In this document: in pieces, positions 20,196 to 28,345 of the stretch
How positions within the stretch are numbered: position 1 is the first letter of the stretch
Layout: each line of letters begins with the position of its first letter
Source: a virus
Strand: one strand, 5' to 3'
Virus record (IMG/VR): IMGVR_UViG_3300031952_000028
Location: 1-48,731 of that record
DNA: 48,731 nucleotides
Translations under genes and position numbers: made by a program
The notes under the pieces: generated by a model
What the model was told of the DNA's origin: nothing
What the model saw: the letters and a program-made list of their open reading frames with translations, nothing else
Database searches by the model: none

Positions 20196-21416
20196 ATGAA
20201 AGGGCACATAAGGGCAAAGGGGAAATGTGAGGAGTGTGGAAACAATTTTAAAGATTTTGGGCATATTCTGGCCTGCGAGACTTGTCTATCAAAGGCAAAA
20301 ATCAGCATCCCGAAGCGGTTGTATCTGGAGATTTTCTGGAATGGAAAGCAGAGAAAAATCTACTCGGATAATGACGGCAGGGTATTAAACAGCTATGAGT
20401 TAGCACAGAGGGTTGTGTCCGAGATCAGGCAAAAAATCGACAAACATAAGTTCAATCCGGCTGACTATGTGGCGAAGAGCTACCAAGCCCTTCAATGGGA
20501 ACAATATTGCAAAAACTATCTGGCCAGGCGAAAAGAGAAAAAAGAGCGCGGGGAGCTGTCACTTTCTACGCTTCTGCATGATCAGTATACAGTCGGCAAA
20601 TATATTACCTTCTTTGCATCGTTCGCAGGGAAAGATCTTCGTGATATCAGGGCAGGGGATATCGAAGATTTCAGGTTATCGCTGCCTAAAAAATTAAAAC
20701 TCTCCTCTCAGAAGGAAACTCTTTCCATTCTCCATAATATTTTTCAGGAAGCAAAAAAGCGGGAAGACCTCAAAGTTATTCCTGATTTTCCTCTCATCAA
20801 AACGATGGAGGTCCAGCGGAAATGGCTTGATGAAGAGGCGCAGACCCTCATATTTGCCCATATCCCTGATCGGCATAAAGCAATTTTTACCTTTATGTTT
20901 AAGCAGGGGTGCAGGCCGGGAGAGGCCCGTGCCCTGCAATGGGAAGACGTGGATATGATCAACAAATATGTGCATATCCGGAGGACATTTTCGAGGGGGG
21001 AATATCAGGCCGATCGCACAAAAACGAAACGAGGGAGAATCCTCCCCTTGAATGATGAGGTCTGTGAGATTCTGAAAGGAATGCACGTCAAAGGGATATC
21101 AGGATTTGTCTTTCGTCAGGAACGGACAGGGAAACCGTACCTTGCCGGATGCACTTTGAACGACGTCTGGGATACGGCCCTCAAACTGGCAGGAGTTCCA
21201 CGGGTGACGCTTTATGAAGGCACCCGGCATTCCTTTGCAAGCCAGGCCGTACAGGAGGGTGTGGATCTGTATGGATTGCAAAAATTCTTAGGGCATACCG
21301 ATTCAAAAATGACAGAGAGGTATACGCATATAGGTGTTGAGGGTTTGCAACGGGTTTTGGATATCAAGGAGGGGAAAGTTGTAAAGATGGGAAAAAGGAA
21401 AGAAAAAGAAAAATGA
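20196..21416 (+). CDS. int: Tyrosine recombinase (phage integrase)
   Basis: A 406-residue integrase from the ATG at 20196, where GGAGGG lies 8-9 nt upstream and the product starts MKGHIR as is usual for the family; the frame is open to 20034 (460 residues) with a poor site. An N-terminal zinc ribbon uses C11, C14, C27, C30. The core-binding domain follows, then the catalytic domain: R240 (GCRPGEARAL), a Lys near 277, R344 (YEGTRHSF), H367 (LGHTD) and nucleophile Y376 (TERYTHIG). The usual His of HxxR is Glu341. It should catalyse attP x attB recombination. Confidence 0.93.
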   Translation: MKGHIRAKGKCEECGNNFKDFGHILACETCLSKAKISIPKRLYLEIFWNGKQRKIYSDNDGRVLNSYELAQRVVSEIRQKIDKHKFNPADYVAKSYQALQWEQYCKNYLARRKEKKERGELSLSTLLHDQYTVGKYITFFASFAGKDLRDIRAGDIEDFRLSLPKKLKLSSQKETLSILHNIFQEAKKREDLKVIPDFPLIKTMEVQRKWLDEEAQTLIFAHIPDRHKAIFTFMFKQGCRPGEARALQWEDVDMINKYVHIRRTFSRGEYQADRTKTKRGRILPLNDEVCEILKGMHVKGISGFVFRQERTGKPYLAGCTLNDVWDTALKLAGVPRVTLYEGTRHSFASQAVQEGVDLYGLQKFLGHTDSKMTERYTHIGVEGLQRVLDIKEGKVVKMGKRKEKEK

Positions 21417-21799
21417 CCAAGAAAGAAGCTATTGAATTTTTTGCAGAGTTTTATGGCGGGGAACATCATATACCTGGGGAAATTTTTGAAGACGATAGTG
21501 GGTGGCGTATTAGCCATTGTGGGAGTTTAGCAACATTTGATTCTAATGCACTGACCAGACTTGTAATAATGGCTCACGATAAATGTATCCGTACATGTAT
21601 TTCTGGATGCAATCATAATCATATCAAGATAAGCATCTGGAATCGTAATTCTGAAGGAACATGTATCATGGATAGTCATCCCACTATCGAGCAAGCTCTC
21701 AAAAAATGGAGGAAGATACATTTTCCCAGGAAAATAAAAAAACCAGTCCCAGTGACTAGCCCCAGACTAGCCCTGGAGTCAAAAAGTTCAAAAATATGA
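21413..21799 (+). CDS. Hypothetical phage protein
   Basis: A 128-residue protein whose ATG overlaps the integrase stop by 4 bp. The sequence AIEFFAEFYGGEHHIPGEIF, then GSLATFDSNALTRLVIMAHD, and HPTIEQALKKWRKIHF matches a small family I have seen in many phages, without known function. His and Cys residues are scattered but form no clear metal site. Coupling to the integrase could point to a role in integration control, but the family also occurs away from integrases. Confidence 0.7.
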   Translation: MTKKEAIEFFAEFYGGEHHIPGEIFEDDSGWRISHCGSLATFDSNALTRLVIMAHDKCIRTCISGCNHNHIKISIWNRNSEGTCIMDSHPTIEQALKKWRKIHFPRKIKKPVPVTSPRLALESKSSKI

Positions 21800-22021
21800 T
21801 TAATAGAATCAATGACTTTCAAGCGAGTAGATATTTTCCCTCCAAATGTCTACTTAATACTATATTTGAAAAATATTGATAATAAAATCAATAGGTTATA
21901 TATAATTTAGGAACTAAATCAGGGCTAATGATAATAATTTTAATTATCAATAATAAATCAAATAGTTATATATGATTTTTTAGTAGCCCCAAAGTAACTC
22001 CATGTTGGAGATATCGACAAA
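21800..22021. other. A+T-rich intergenic region, possible attP
   Basis: 222 bp without a gene, downstream of the integrase pair. Two related direct repeats, around 21881-21910 and 21950-21983, share ATCAAtAGgTTATATAtaATTT-type sequence (written as an approximate consensus) and are about 70 bp apart, like arm-type integrase sites. The stretch is rich in TTGATAATAA strings, also at 21876. No exact core can be named without the bacterial attB. Confidence 0.35.
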
Positions 22022-22219
22022 ATGAAACGCATCCTTGATCACATCCGCTGGCCACGAGGCAAATATAACGGGCATCGGATCGAAGGATTTAAGGTATCCT
22101 TCGCCGTTCATGTTCTTTGGTGGCAATTTAAGCCGGTCTTTTGCTGGAATTTCGGGGAACCTTGTTTTTTCTGGCTATGTTTTAGTTTTAGGGGATACCT
22201 TGAGTTTCATCATGATTAA
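22022..22219 (+). CDS. Small Trp-rich phage protein
   Basis: A 65-residue protein. The opening HIRWPRGKYNGHRIEGFKVS and the Trp/Phe-rich body (VLWWQFKPVFCWNFGEPC) resemble a short phage family that I recall only as hypothetical. A second ORF overlaps in another frame (22035-22253), but it lacks both a ribosome-binding site and the conserved GKYNG pattern. GGAG lies 11 nt before the ATG, rather far. Confidence 0.6.
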   Translation: MKRILDHIRWPRGKYNGHRIEGFKVSFAVHVLWWQFKPVFCWNFGEPCFFWLCFSFRGYLEFHHD

Positions 22220-22249
22220 AAGTGATTCAAGTTATGGGAAAGGTAAAAA

Positions 22250-22618
22250 GTGAATAATCCACTTCCTTGCGGATGTATCGAAAATAAATTTGATTGCCCT
22301 GAAGCTGAGAAACTTTGGTCAAAAGTTATGGAAGATTTTAATAATAAAAATTATGACAGATATAATAAGGCAAAAATGGAATACGAAAAGCATAGGAATT
22401 TTAAAGCTGATCGACCTCTTTATATTGATAAACAGGACCGCTCCCTTTTTATTTCTCAGGGCATCGGAAATCACGAATGGGGAACCTTCTGGCGTAAGCC
22501 CTCTAGCAGCATGGCCCGTATAAAATCTACCTTGCTGCCCATGCGGCCCACCCGCGAAGAGGCTGAGCGGGATCTGCACGAGCAGGCCAGGCGGAAGGGA
22601 TGGAAGTCATGCAATTAA
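22250..22618 (+). CDS. Hypothetical protein, GTG start
   Basis: A 122-residue protein starting at GTG, with AAAGG 6 nt upstream. It begins LPCGCIENKFDCPEAEKLWS with three Cys, continues helical (KIMTD-free, charged EYEKHRNFKAD) and ends with a helix EEAERDLHEQARRKGW. No recognised domain. It overlaps the following small gene by 10 bp, and together they close the right operon. Confidence 0.65.
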   Translation: MNNPLPCGCIENKFDCPEAEKLWSKVMEDFNNKNYDRYNKAKMEYEKHRNFKADRPLYIDKQDRSLFISQGIGNHEWGTFWRKPSSSMARIKSTLLPMRPTREEAERDLHEQARRKGWKSCN

Positions 22619-22767
22619 AAAAGCAGACGCCAAAACAAAAACGTAGACAAAATCTCATCGAAGAATTGGATAAAATCGCAGGAGGCAAGGGAAAATCTCA
22701 GACAGGAAAAGTATTATCGGCTGCCAACCGGAGAGTGGAAAAAAGAAAAGGGAAAACAAAACGGTGA
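22609..22767 (+). CDS. Small highly basic protein
   Basis: A 52-residue ORF overlapping the previous gene by 10 bp, with GGAAG just upstream of its ATG. It has about 20 Lys/Arg (QLKKQTPKQKRRQN, then RRVEKRKGKTKR) and one amphipathic helix LIEELDKIAGG. Probably nucleic-acid binding. It is the last plus-strand gene and converges on the endolysin gene 20 bp away; no clear terminator separates them. Confidence 0.6.
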   Translation: MQLKKQTPKQKRRQNLIEELDKIAGGKGKSQTGKVLSAANRRVEKRKGKTKR

Positions 22768-22786
22768 TGAAACTTACGTAAACCAA

Positions 22787-23089
22787 TCAGGGAACCATTT
22801 CATAATGTCCCCCGTCTTTATTTAAGAAATGTCCTCCCCACCTGCACTTTGGATTCAGACTTTCCCATAATTTTCCCAGTTCTTCATGGTCTTCTGTCTT
22901 ATCGAGGAATTTCCCATCCTTAAACAGATTCAAATCGATAGCACACCGACTGTAGTGTAATGAATTGATTTTATGCCCATCCCTTGCCCATGCATCGCCG
23001 AACGATAGCATATAGCCCTTTTGATAGGCAAAAAGGATAAGCAATGCTACCACTTTCGTAAATTCATTTTGAGTCTCCCGCAACGTCAT
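22787..23089 (-). CDS. Endolysin, M15-type L,D-/D,D-peptidase
   Basis: A 100-residue peptidoglycan peptidase of the M15 (VanY/L-Ala-D-Glu peptidase) family. The zinc ligands are visible in SLHYSRCAIDLNLF (His ...6... Asp) and GGHYEM (second His), with the conserved WGGHFLNKDGGHYEM end. It cuts the peptide stem of the host cell wall at lysis. The usual length is 120-150, so this is a compact version, but no catalytic residue seems missing. Its start overlaps the holin-like gene by 4 bp, the normal lysis-cassette coupling. Confidence 0.9.
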   Translation of the reverse strand: MTLRETQNEFTKVVALLILFAYQKGYMLSFGDAWARDGHKINSLHYSRCAIDLNLFKDGKFLDKTEDHEELGKLWESLNPKCRWGGHFLNKDGGHYEMVP

Positions 23090-23328
23090 TTTTTTATTTC
23101 CATAATCATATTTTTAAGGTCATCCAAAATATCCCTTTGTTCATCAAATTTTCTGAATATTTCCTTATGTGCTTCTTTATTATCGTTATAGATTCGGTCA
23201 GAATCATGTTGACATTCGGTTTTCTGAACATATTTTTCAGGGATTTGAATGACCATTTTTGTCAGATAGGAACATATCCCAACTAAAAGCACTATTAACG
23301 ATTTTGAAATCCATTCAAATATGTTCAT
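23086..23328 (-). CDS. Putative holin with one membrane segment
   Basis: An 80-residue protein with a hydrophobic helix at about 7-28 (SKSLIVLLVGICSYLTKMVI) followed by a charged coiled-coil-like tail (NDNKEAHKEIFRKFDEQRDI). It lies directly upstream of and overlaps the endolysin, which is the main reason to call it a holin; single-pass holins of this size exist. It could instead be a spanin-like or lysis-regulating membrane protein. Confidence 0.65.
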   Translation of the reverse strand: MNIFEWISKSLIVLLVGICSYLTKMVIQIPEKYVQKTECQHDSDRIYNDNKEAHKEIFRKFDEQRDILDDLKNMIMEIKK

Positions 23329-23336
23329 TTTATCCC

Positions 23337-23672
23337 TTATGAAATTTTTGATAAATTAATCACTTTATACATATATGCACCTGTCCCCGTAATCAGGACC
23401 GCTCCGGCCACCTTTGACCAGGTAATTGTAACAAGCTTTTTTTCATAAACTTCTGAGCTGTTTATTATCGCATTTTCGGCAGAGGATATATGGATGTCAT
23501 AAGCATTACTTTCAGGAATAAAAGCCGTAACAGCCTTGATTGCAGTACCCGTCAGGACATCATCTATCCGATACGTGCCGGAATCCGGCGTTACCTCATT
23601 CCCGTCCTCATCGGAGAACATCACCTGTATAACACAACTTGATTTTTCGTTTACTTCGGCCAGGGCAATCAT
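23337..23672 (-). CDS. Hypothetical virion-region protein
   Basis: A 111-residue protein predicted to be all beta (SSCVIQVMFSDEDGNEVTPD, then GTYRIDDVLTG). The size and position between the tail-fibre region and lysis genes suggest a small Ig-like or tail-tip accessory domain. Its ATG overlaps the upstream stop by 4 bp. No family recognised. Confidence 0.65.
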   Translation of the reverse strand: MIALAEVNEKSSCVIQVMFSDEDGNEVTPDSGTYRIDDVLTGTAIKAVTAFIPESNAYDIHISSAENAIINSSEVYEKKLVTITWSKVAGAVLITGTGAYMYKVINLSKIS

Positions 23673-24412
23673 GTCGATTGTCCCGTAATCTCCAGAGTAT
23701 AGGTTGATTTTGCTGGGCTGTCGGAAGAAACAGGGGAAAATTTGAGCCAGACCCCTTGTGCAGCTCCGGCAGTCAGATTTTGACTGTTAACTACGTTTTT
23801 ATCTGCGCTGTCAAAGACAATCGTAGAAGGAGCGGTCAGCCGGTTTGTAGTGGTCGCAGTATCGTTCAGGGTGGCCGCCAAGCCGAAGGTGATTTTACCA
23901 AGTGGATCTGCATATTCCTTGACAACCGCAAGGGTCAAGGTAAGAGTCTCATTCGTGTTTTTATAAAACATTTTTTCATAATAATCAGTCGTGCCGGTCA
24001 AGGGGATGGCCGCATTGTAAAATGGCACCCTTACTTGTGTAATGCCAGGTGCCATAGTGATGAGATCGCCTCCGGCGCCGGCCTTGCGGATCGTGATCGT
24101 ACCCACAGCCGTGGCCGACATTACCACTTTCTGGATGCGCTCCCACGTGAGAGTAAAAGCCACAACTCCTACACCCGCAACCGTCTTCACTTCGCTGATA
24201 AGCTCTCCAGCAGCATTTCTGCCATAAATCGTCACAGTCTGCGTAGTATCGCTTCCTGACGAGGAGACCATTTCCACAGTACCGGCAGGCGTGATATCAG
24301 AAAATACTATCTTTTTCGCAGTGTCTATTGCCCCCCCGATATTGCTCGTACTATCATCGTCTGGCATGACAGCCGAGCCATAAAGTATAAGTTCTGTCGT
24401 TGCTATGCTCAT
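23669..24412 (-). CDS. Putative tail-associated structural protein
   Basis: A 247-residue protein rich in Thr, Ser, Ala and Gly and built of strands (KIVFSDITPAGTVEMVSSSG, TQTVTIYGRNAAGE, SATAVGTITIRKAGAGG), typical of phage tail-tip or decoration proteins. No Cys and few charged clusters. It is tightly linked to its neighbours (2-bp gap, 4-bp overlap). Structural role inferred from composition and place. Confidence 0.65.
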   Translation of the reverse strand: MSIATTELILYGSAVMPDDDSTSNIGGAIDTAKKIVFSDITPAGTVEMVSSSGSDTTQTVTIYGRNAAGELISEVKTVAGVGVVAFTLTWERIQKVVMSATAVGTITIRKAGAGGDLITMAPGITQVRVPFYNAAIPLTGTTDYYEKMFYKNTNETLTLTLAVVKEYADPLGKITFGLAATLNDTATTTNRLTAPSTIVFDSADKNVVNSQNLTAGAAQGVWLKFSPVSSDSPAKSTYTLEITGQST

Positions 24413-24414
24413 AG

Positions 24415-25662
24415 TTAATCTCCTATCAAATCGAAAGAAGTACTTGGTTTTTTTAAACTCATACTGGCCGAAGGTTTTTTTAAACTCATCATGGCCAATA
24501 CTGCTTTGAACAGAAATCCATCGATAAAATCAAACGGTATTTCTGAATTTTGAGCTATTGTTTTGAGTACATTTACGGAGAAGGTGGAAGTTACGGAAAC
24601 CAGATGAGTGGCCCCTTCTCCGTAGACCAGATCAATGATGATTTGATCGTCATGAATCAACCATTTGAGAGACTGAATATTTATTCCGCTGGTTATCTGC
24701 AACTTTTTTACAAAATCAACAGGGAATTGTTTGTCGACAGAGAGATTCTTTATGAGATTGACGGGTAATTGTTTGTCAACAGAAAGATTCTTTATGAGGT
24801 CAACAGGGAATTGATTATCGACAGAAAGACCTTTTATGAGATTGACAGGTAATTGTTTATCGACAGAGAGATTCTTCACAAGGTCAACAGGGAATTGTTT
24901 GTCAACAGAAAGATTCTTTATGAGGTCAACAGGGAAAACAGAATCTTTTGTGACCAATACTGAAGAGACTGACCACAACCGACCCCGTCCAATCGGTCGA
25001 AGCATGGCATAAGGGTCAGCGTGCATCTGTTTGACGATATTAATATCTGCAATATTGAAAAAGGCGGCATGTTCTGTTATTTCATTAGTTAAATAAGTTC
25101 CATCGCTATATCCCCCAAAAGCAGAAACGATCAAATCGTAATTATTAGGTAAGGTCTGAGTAGCGCCGACCTGACCGCCATTCACAAAAAAGGAAATAGA
25201 TTTTGCACTGCGGGTAATGGCTAAGTTTACCGATTGACCTACAATTTGGGTATAAGAGACAGCCACCACATTGCCCGTCGCCGCTGAATATTTAAATTGA
25301 TTAGAGCTGTTCAGATCAATTGCATAGTGACCGGCAGCCCCTGCCAATATCAATTCGGCAACGGTCGCTGCAAGGATATTTACCTTGCAACAAACCGTAT
25401 GTACCGTGCCGAGATTCAGAGAAGGGAAGGTGGCAATTTTAGTAGTGGAGTTAGCGCCGCCAGGAAAATTGAGACCAGTTGGTGCCCATGTCAAGGCAGA
25501 ACCAAGGGTCAAATTATATTGATTCTTTTTATCGAAACGACTCCCATTCAATGGCCAATACGCACCTAAGTATTGAGACATTGGATGATTTGGATCAATC
25601 TCAAACAATCCTTGAATAGGTTTTTCGTATGGGTTATAAAGACCGTATTTATGCCGAAACAT
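24415..25662 (-). CDS. LamG-like tail protein with 14-residue repeats
   Basis: A 415-residue protein. Residues about 28-210 fit a concanavalin/LamG jelly roll (YLGAYWPLNGSRFD, then LNFPGGANSTTKIATFP and FFVNGGQVGATQTLPNNYDL). After a conserved PYAMLRPIGRGRLW hinge come five full and one decayed copies of FPVDLIKNLSVDKQ (243-326), then a C-terminal strand region. LamG domains bind glycans or proteins, so this is a candidate receptor-binding or tail-tip protein. Its start shares one base with the upstream gene end. Confidence 0.75.
   Translation of the reverse strand: MFRHKYGLYNPYEKPIQGLFEIDPNHPMSQYLGAYWPLNGSRFDKKNQYNLTLGSALTWAPTGLNFPGGANSTTKIATFPSLNLGTVHTVCCKVNILAATVAELILAGAAGHYAIDLNSSNQFKYSAATGNVVAVSYTQIVGQSVNLAITRSAKSISFFVNGGQVGATQTLPNNYDLIVSAFGGYSDGTYLTNEITEHAAFFNIADINIVKQMHADPYAMLRPIGRGRLWSVSSVLVTKDSVFPVDLIKNLSVDKQFPVDLVKNLSVDKQLPVNLIKGLSVDNQFPVDLIKNLSVDKQLPVNLIKNLSVDKQFPVDFVKKLQITSGINIQSLKWLIHDDQIIIDLVYGEGATHLVSVTSTFSVNVLKTIAQNSEIPFDFIDGFLFKAVLAMMSLKKPSASMSLKKPSTSFDLIGD
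24685..24936 (-). repeat. 42-bp coding tandem repeats
   Basis: Six units of 42 bp encode F/L-P-V-D/N-L/F-I/V-K-N/G/K-L-S-V-D-K/N-Q. Units 1, 2 and 4 and units 3 and 5 are most alike, so the block grew by duplication of a two-unit step. Copy number could vary between strains. Confidence 0.85.
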
Positions 25663-26105
25663 CAGATAATTTCATCCCCATAAGTATAATATTTGACCGT
25701 ATTCCCAGAAGCGGCCAAAGCAACACCAGTTTTATTCTGGACTACAATCTCACCTTGATCAGGAGTAGTTAATAATAACCTGGCAAAGACTCGTTGTGCT
25801 CCATTAATTACCCGAAGGGGCACAATCTTGTCGGGGCATCTGGCAGGAATAACCGAAGCTCCATCCTCGAAATTAGTTCCATCAGTTCTGGCGATCAACC
25901 AGAGATAAATGCAAGGACTGACCTGTGCAGATAAATCCACGGATGCTAAGTAAATTTCAGCATCCATATACTTCTTCCGGTCAACGCCCGCTGCCGTAAA
26001 ATCTATGGCTGCACTTGCAGCCTGACCAGCATTGGCCAGGGTATTAAGGCCGGTTGTGATAGCAGTAACGATAGTATCGTAAGTTCCCCAGCGTTCCTCA
26101 CTCAT
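25662..26105 (-). CDS. Putative structural protein
   Basis: A 147-residue beta-rich protein (DAEIYLASVDLSAQVSPCIY, then VFARLLLTTPDQGEIVVQNK). It begins with a helix and Ala-rich segment (TLANAGQAASAAIDFTAAG). It ends one base into the LamG gene start. It is likely a tail-fibre-associated or host-contact beta-sandwich; no family recognised. Confidence 0.65.
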   Translation of the reverse strand: MSEERWGTYDTIVTAITTGLNTLANAGQAASAAIDFTAAGVDRKKYMDAEIYLASVDLSAQVSPCIYLWLIARTDGTNFEDGASVIPARCPDKIVPLRVINGAQRVFARLLLTTPDQGEIVVQNKTGVALAASGNTVKYYTYGDEII

Positions 26106-26108
26106 TTT

Positions 26109-26474
26109 TTAAACCTCGTTTCCGGCATAGCCCATAAAGGCCAGGGTGATTTGTTTTTCAGCAATTACCGACGTTTTTAGTGAAGTAAATCTGGCTTTGA
26201 TTTGGGTCAACCTCTGAACATCAGTCAAGGCAGTAGAGGAAAAGTAAAAATAATCCTGCCTTTCCAGAATTGCCCCTGTTTTTAATAGAGCTAATTCGTC
26301 TGACGTAATATTTGTAAGAATTGATGTAATGGCGGCAGCTCCCCCCAATTCCATTACTACAGCGTTTCTCCATTGAATACCTGCCTGATTTGTTCCAGTC
26401 CCAGGGACCGGAAGATGGAAGACTGCATTAACCGCTTTTTTTTCAACATCCTGAGTTAAAATATGAAAATCCAT
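26109..26474 (-). CDS. Hypothetical tail-region protein
   Basis: A 121-residue protein. The N-terminal part (FHILTQDVEKKAVNAVFHLP, then GTNQAGIQWRNAVV) and the later RFTSLKTSVIAEKQITLAFM suggest a mixed alpha/beta fold. GGAG lies about 10 nt before the ATG. It has a 3-bp gap to the following gene, so the two are co-translated. No family recognised. Confidence 0.65.
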   Translation of the reverse strand: MDFHILTQDVEKKAVNAVFHLPVPGTGTNQAGIQWRNAVVMELGGAAAITSILTNITSDELALLKTGAILERQDYFYFSSTALTDVQRLTQIKARFTSLKTSVIAEKQITLAFMGYAGNEV

Positions 26475-26495
26475 TTAGTTATAATCTCCTGTCCT

Positions 26496-26530
26496 AGAAA
26501 ATCAACTGGCTTCAGCCGTTGGAGTGTCAA
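26496..26530 (-). mobile_element. IS200/IS605-like terminal hairpin remnant (copy 2)
   Basis: On the minus strand: TTGACACTCCAACGGC, TGAA, GCCAGTTGATTTTC. Compared with copy 1 (12704-12738), a C.G pair in the stem has become A.T, a compensatory change that keeps the hairpin. The element supplies the last codons of the zinc-ribbon gene below. Confidence 0.5.
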
Positions 26531-26684
26531 CCTTTTTTAAGTTAATACATTTGTTGATAATTTTCACATATTTGCAGTCCCTGCAAATTATCACCGATGG
26601 ACCGCATCAACCCGTTTTCCCGCCAAGGGCAATTTTCATTTTGATTTCGGTATTTTTGCTATCACATTTACTGCATTTAATCAT
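26502..26684 (-). pseudogene. Mu Com-like zinc-ribbon gene with an in-frame UGA
   Basis: Starting at the ATG at 26684, which overlaps the upstream stop by 8 bp, the frame encodes a zinc ribbon with knuckles CSKC (residues 4-7) and CRDC (34-37), as in the small Com translational activator and related phage ribbons. Codon 26 is TGA (26609-26607), between the knuckles; the frame continues through CGPSVIICRDCKYVKI to a TGA at 26502. Either a nonsense mutation has killed the gene or UGA is read through. The last residues come from an IS605-like hairpin. Confidence 0.6.
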
Positions 26685-28344
26685 AAGTGGCGCTGATTTC
26701 AACAAGCAGATGGTCATCATGAAGATAGTAAAAATTTATAATATTATAAACAAATGGTTTTCCTTCCCAATTAGACGGGGAATCATTAGTAGCTCCTATA
26801 AAATATTCCTTTCCTGAAATAGAAGGAGATTCATCAGATTCAACTTCAGTATCTTCAACTATACCCAAAGCGCCTGCGATAATATTAATTTCATTATTAG
26901 TGCTGAAAATTCTATATGAAATTACCTGCGGATCAGGGACTATTGGAACCCAACATTCCTCATCCGGATAAACCCATGAACAAAAACCATATTTTTTATA
27001 AGCTTTATATACTATTTTATATGGTATAGATGACTTTACCATAATTTTTCTTTTGAATGTTTCAGCCCACCACATTTCGAAGCCAAATTCCACTCCATTG
27101 AATCCAACAGTATGTCCGGGGCCTGATGGACATTCCATGCTGGCAGGTTCTGGGTCCCACGAGTCTTCCACTTCCCAATACGGGATATTTACGGTGTATG
27201 TTCCGACGCCAATCTTATCTTCGGAAGCATGCCAGTCGCCGGAATGATAACGATACGGATACTGCACCGTTACCCCTTTGATACAGCCGCAAAAGATCCA
27301 AAATCCATCATCAGGATATTCATCCAGGATTATAGTCCAATACTGGCTTGAAGGGTCATAATTCTGTGCAAAACTCAGGGGACCGGAAACTCCTTCAACC
27401 GAAATGTAAACCCCATCTCCGGTATTGGCAACAATGTGGCCATCATCTCTGACTAATTTCAGCATTATCGTTCTACAGGCAATGCAACCCTTCGGGTTAT
27501 CCTTAAAACCGATAATTACGGGATTGCCCCAGTCCTGATTCCCGAATTTAACCACAACCTTATCATTAATCTCAAAAATCATCCCGTTACAGTCCATGTA
27601 CGAGAAGGGCACATTGAAAAGTCTGGATGATTGATTTACATTGAGATCCTGTTGGCTACTCTTTGCCTGGTCGAGCGATATAGTACACGCTGTGTGATCT
27701 TCACTGAGAAAAGTAATTCTGCCCGTCCGGTATGTCGGTCTGAATTTCTGCCACCCCGGAAGTGCAGCCAGGTTGTTGAACACATTTGCCGGAGACCCCG
27801 CCTGTGCAGGCTGCAAAATTCCGTCCCTTATCCTGCTATAGATGGAATTCCCGCTATATCCCGGCTGGATCTGTATCGATACCCTCTCCCCGGGAATTTC
27901 TATCGTCCCGACCTCTCCGGTCAAGTCTTCTGTCAGATCCGCACACCAGGCCGTAACTACCGGATTTTCAGCATTGAAACCGATAGCATCGAGTTGTTTT
28001 TGAAGCCCTGCCTTTTCAATTTGTTTCAACTGCAGCAATCTCACAGCTTTTTGATAGAGAAAAAGTTTCCCGTTATATTCTTTTGTGGCCGCATCCACCT
28101 GTTCTTTCGTGGCTAATCCAGCCGCATAATCGGCGATGGTCGCATTTAAAACAGTCAGGGCAGTATTTTTTTCAATTTCGGCCAGATACATGGCAGGTTC
28201 AAGATTTAGCAGGATATTAGTAGTAAATTCAGCAATAAGCTTAGTTAATACAATCATTTTTTGTTCTATTCTGGCCGTGTCCCTGACAAGTTCTACCTGA
28301 TAAAGCCCTTTATTTTCGCCTGAAATTATCCTGCCTCTTCCCAT
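26677..28344 (-). CDS. Large tail-tip/baseplate-type protein
   Basis: A 555-residue protein just downstream (in transcription) of the 1069-residue tail protein, with a 1-bp gap. The N-terminal 180 residues are helical with LYLAEIEKN-type heptads, residues about 140-270 look like an OB/barrel domain (SYMDCNGMIFEINDKVVVKF), and the C-terminal half is beta-rich with CPSGPGHTVGFNGVEFGFEM. CxxC pairs (NPKGCIACRT) are present. By position it could be the tail hub or baseplate wedge of this phage; function is not shown by motifs. Confidence 0.65.
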   Translation of the reverse strand: MGRGRIISGENKGLYQVELVRDTARIEQKMIVLTKLIAEFTTNILLNLEPAMYLAEIEKNTALTVLNATIADYAAGLATKEQVDAATKEYNGKLFLYQKAVRLLQLKQIEKAGLQKQLDAIGFNAENPVVTAWCADLTEDLTGEVGTIEIPGERVSIQIQPGYSGNSIYSRIRDGILQPAQAGSPANVFNNLAALPGWQKFRPTYRTGRITFLSEDHTACTISLDQAKSSQQDLNVNQSSRLFNVPFSYMDCNGMIFEINDKVVVKFGNQDWGNPVIIGFKDNPKGCIACRTIMLKLVRDDGHIVANTGDGVYISVEGVSGPLSFAQNYDPSSQYWTIILDEYPDDGFWIFCGCIKGVTVQYPYRYHSGDWHASEDKIGVGTYTVNIPYWEVEDSWDPEPASMECPSGPGHTVGFNGVEFGFEMWWAETFKRKIMVKSSIPYKIVYKAYKKYGFCSWVYPDEECWVPIVPDPQVISYRIFSTNNEINIIAGALGIVEDTEVESDESPSISGKEYFIGATNDSPSNWEGKPFVYNIINFYYLHDDHLLVEISATYD

Positions 28345-28345
28345 G

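Noticed and set aside
22035-22253. 72-residue ORF overlapping the 22022-22219 gene
   Set aside because: The other frame has the conserved RGKYNG pattern; this one lacks a ribosome-binding site.
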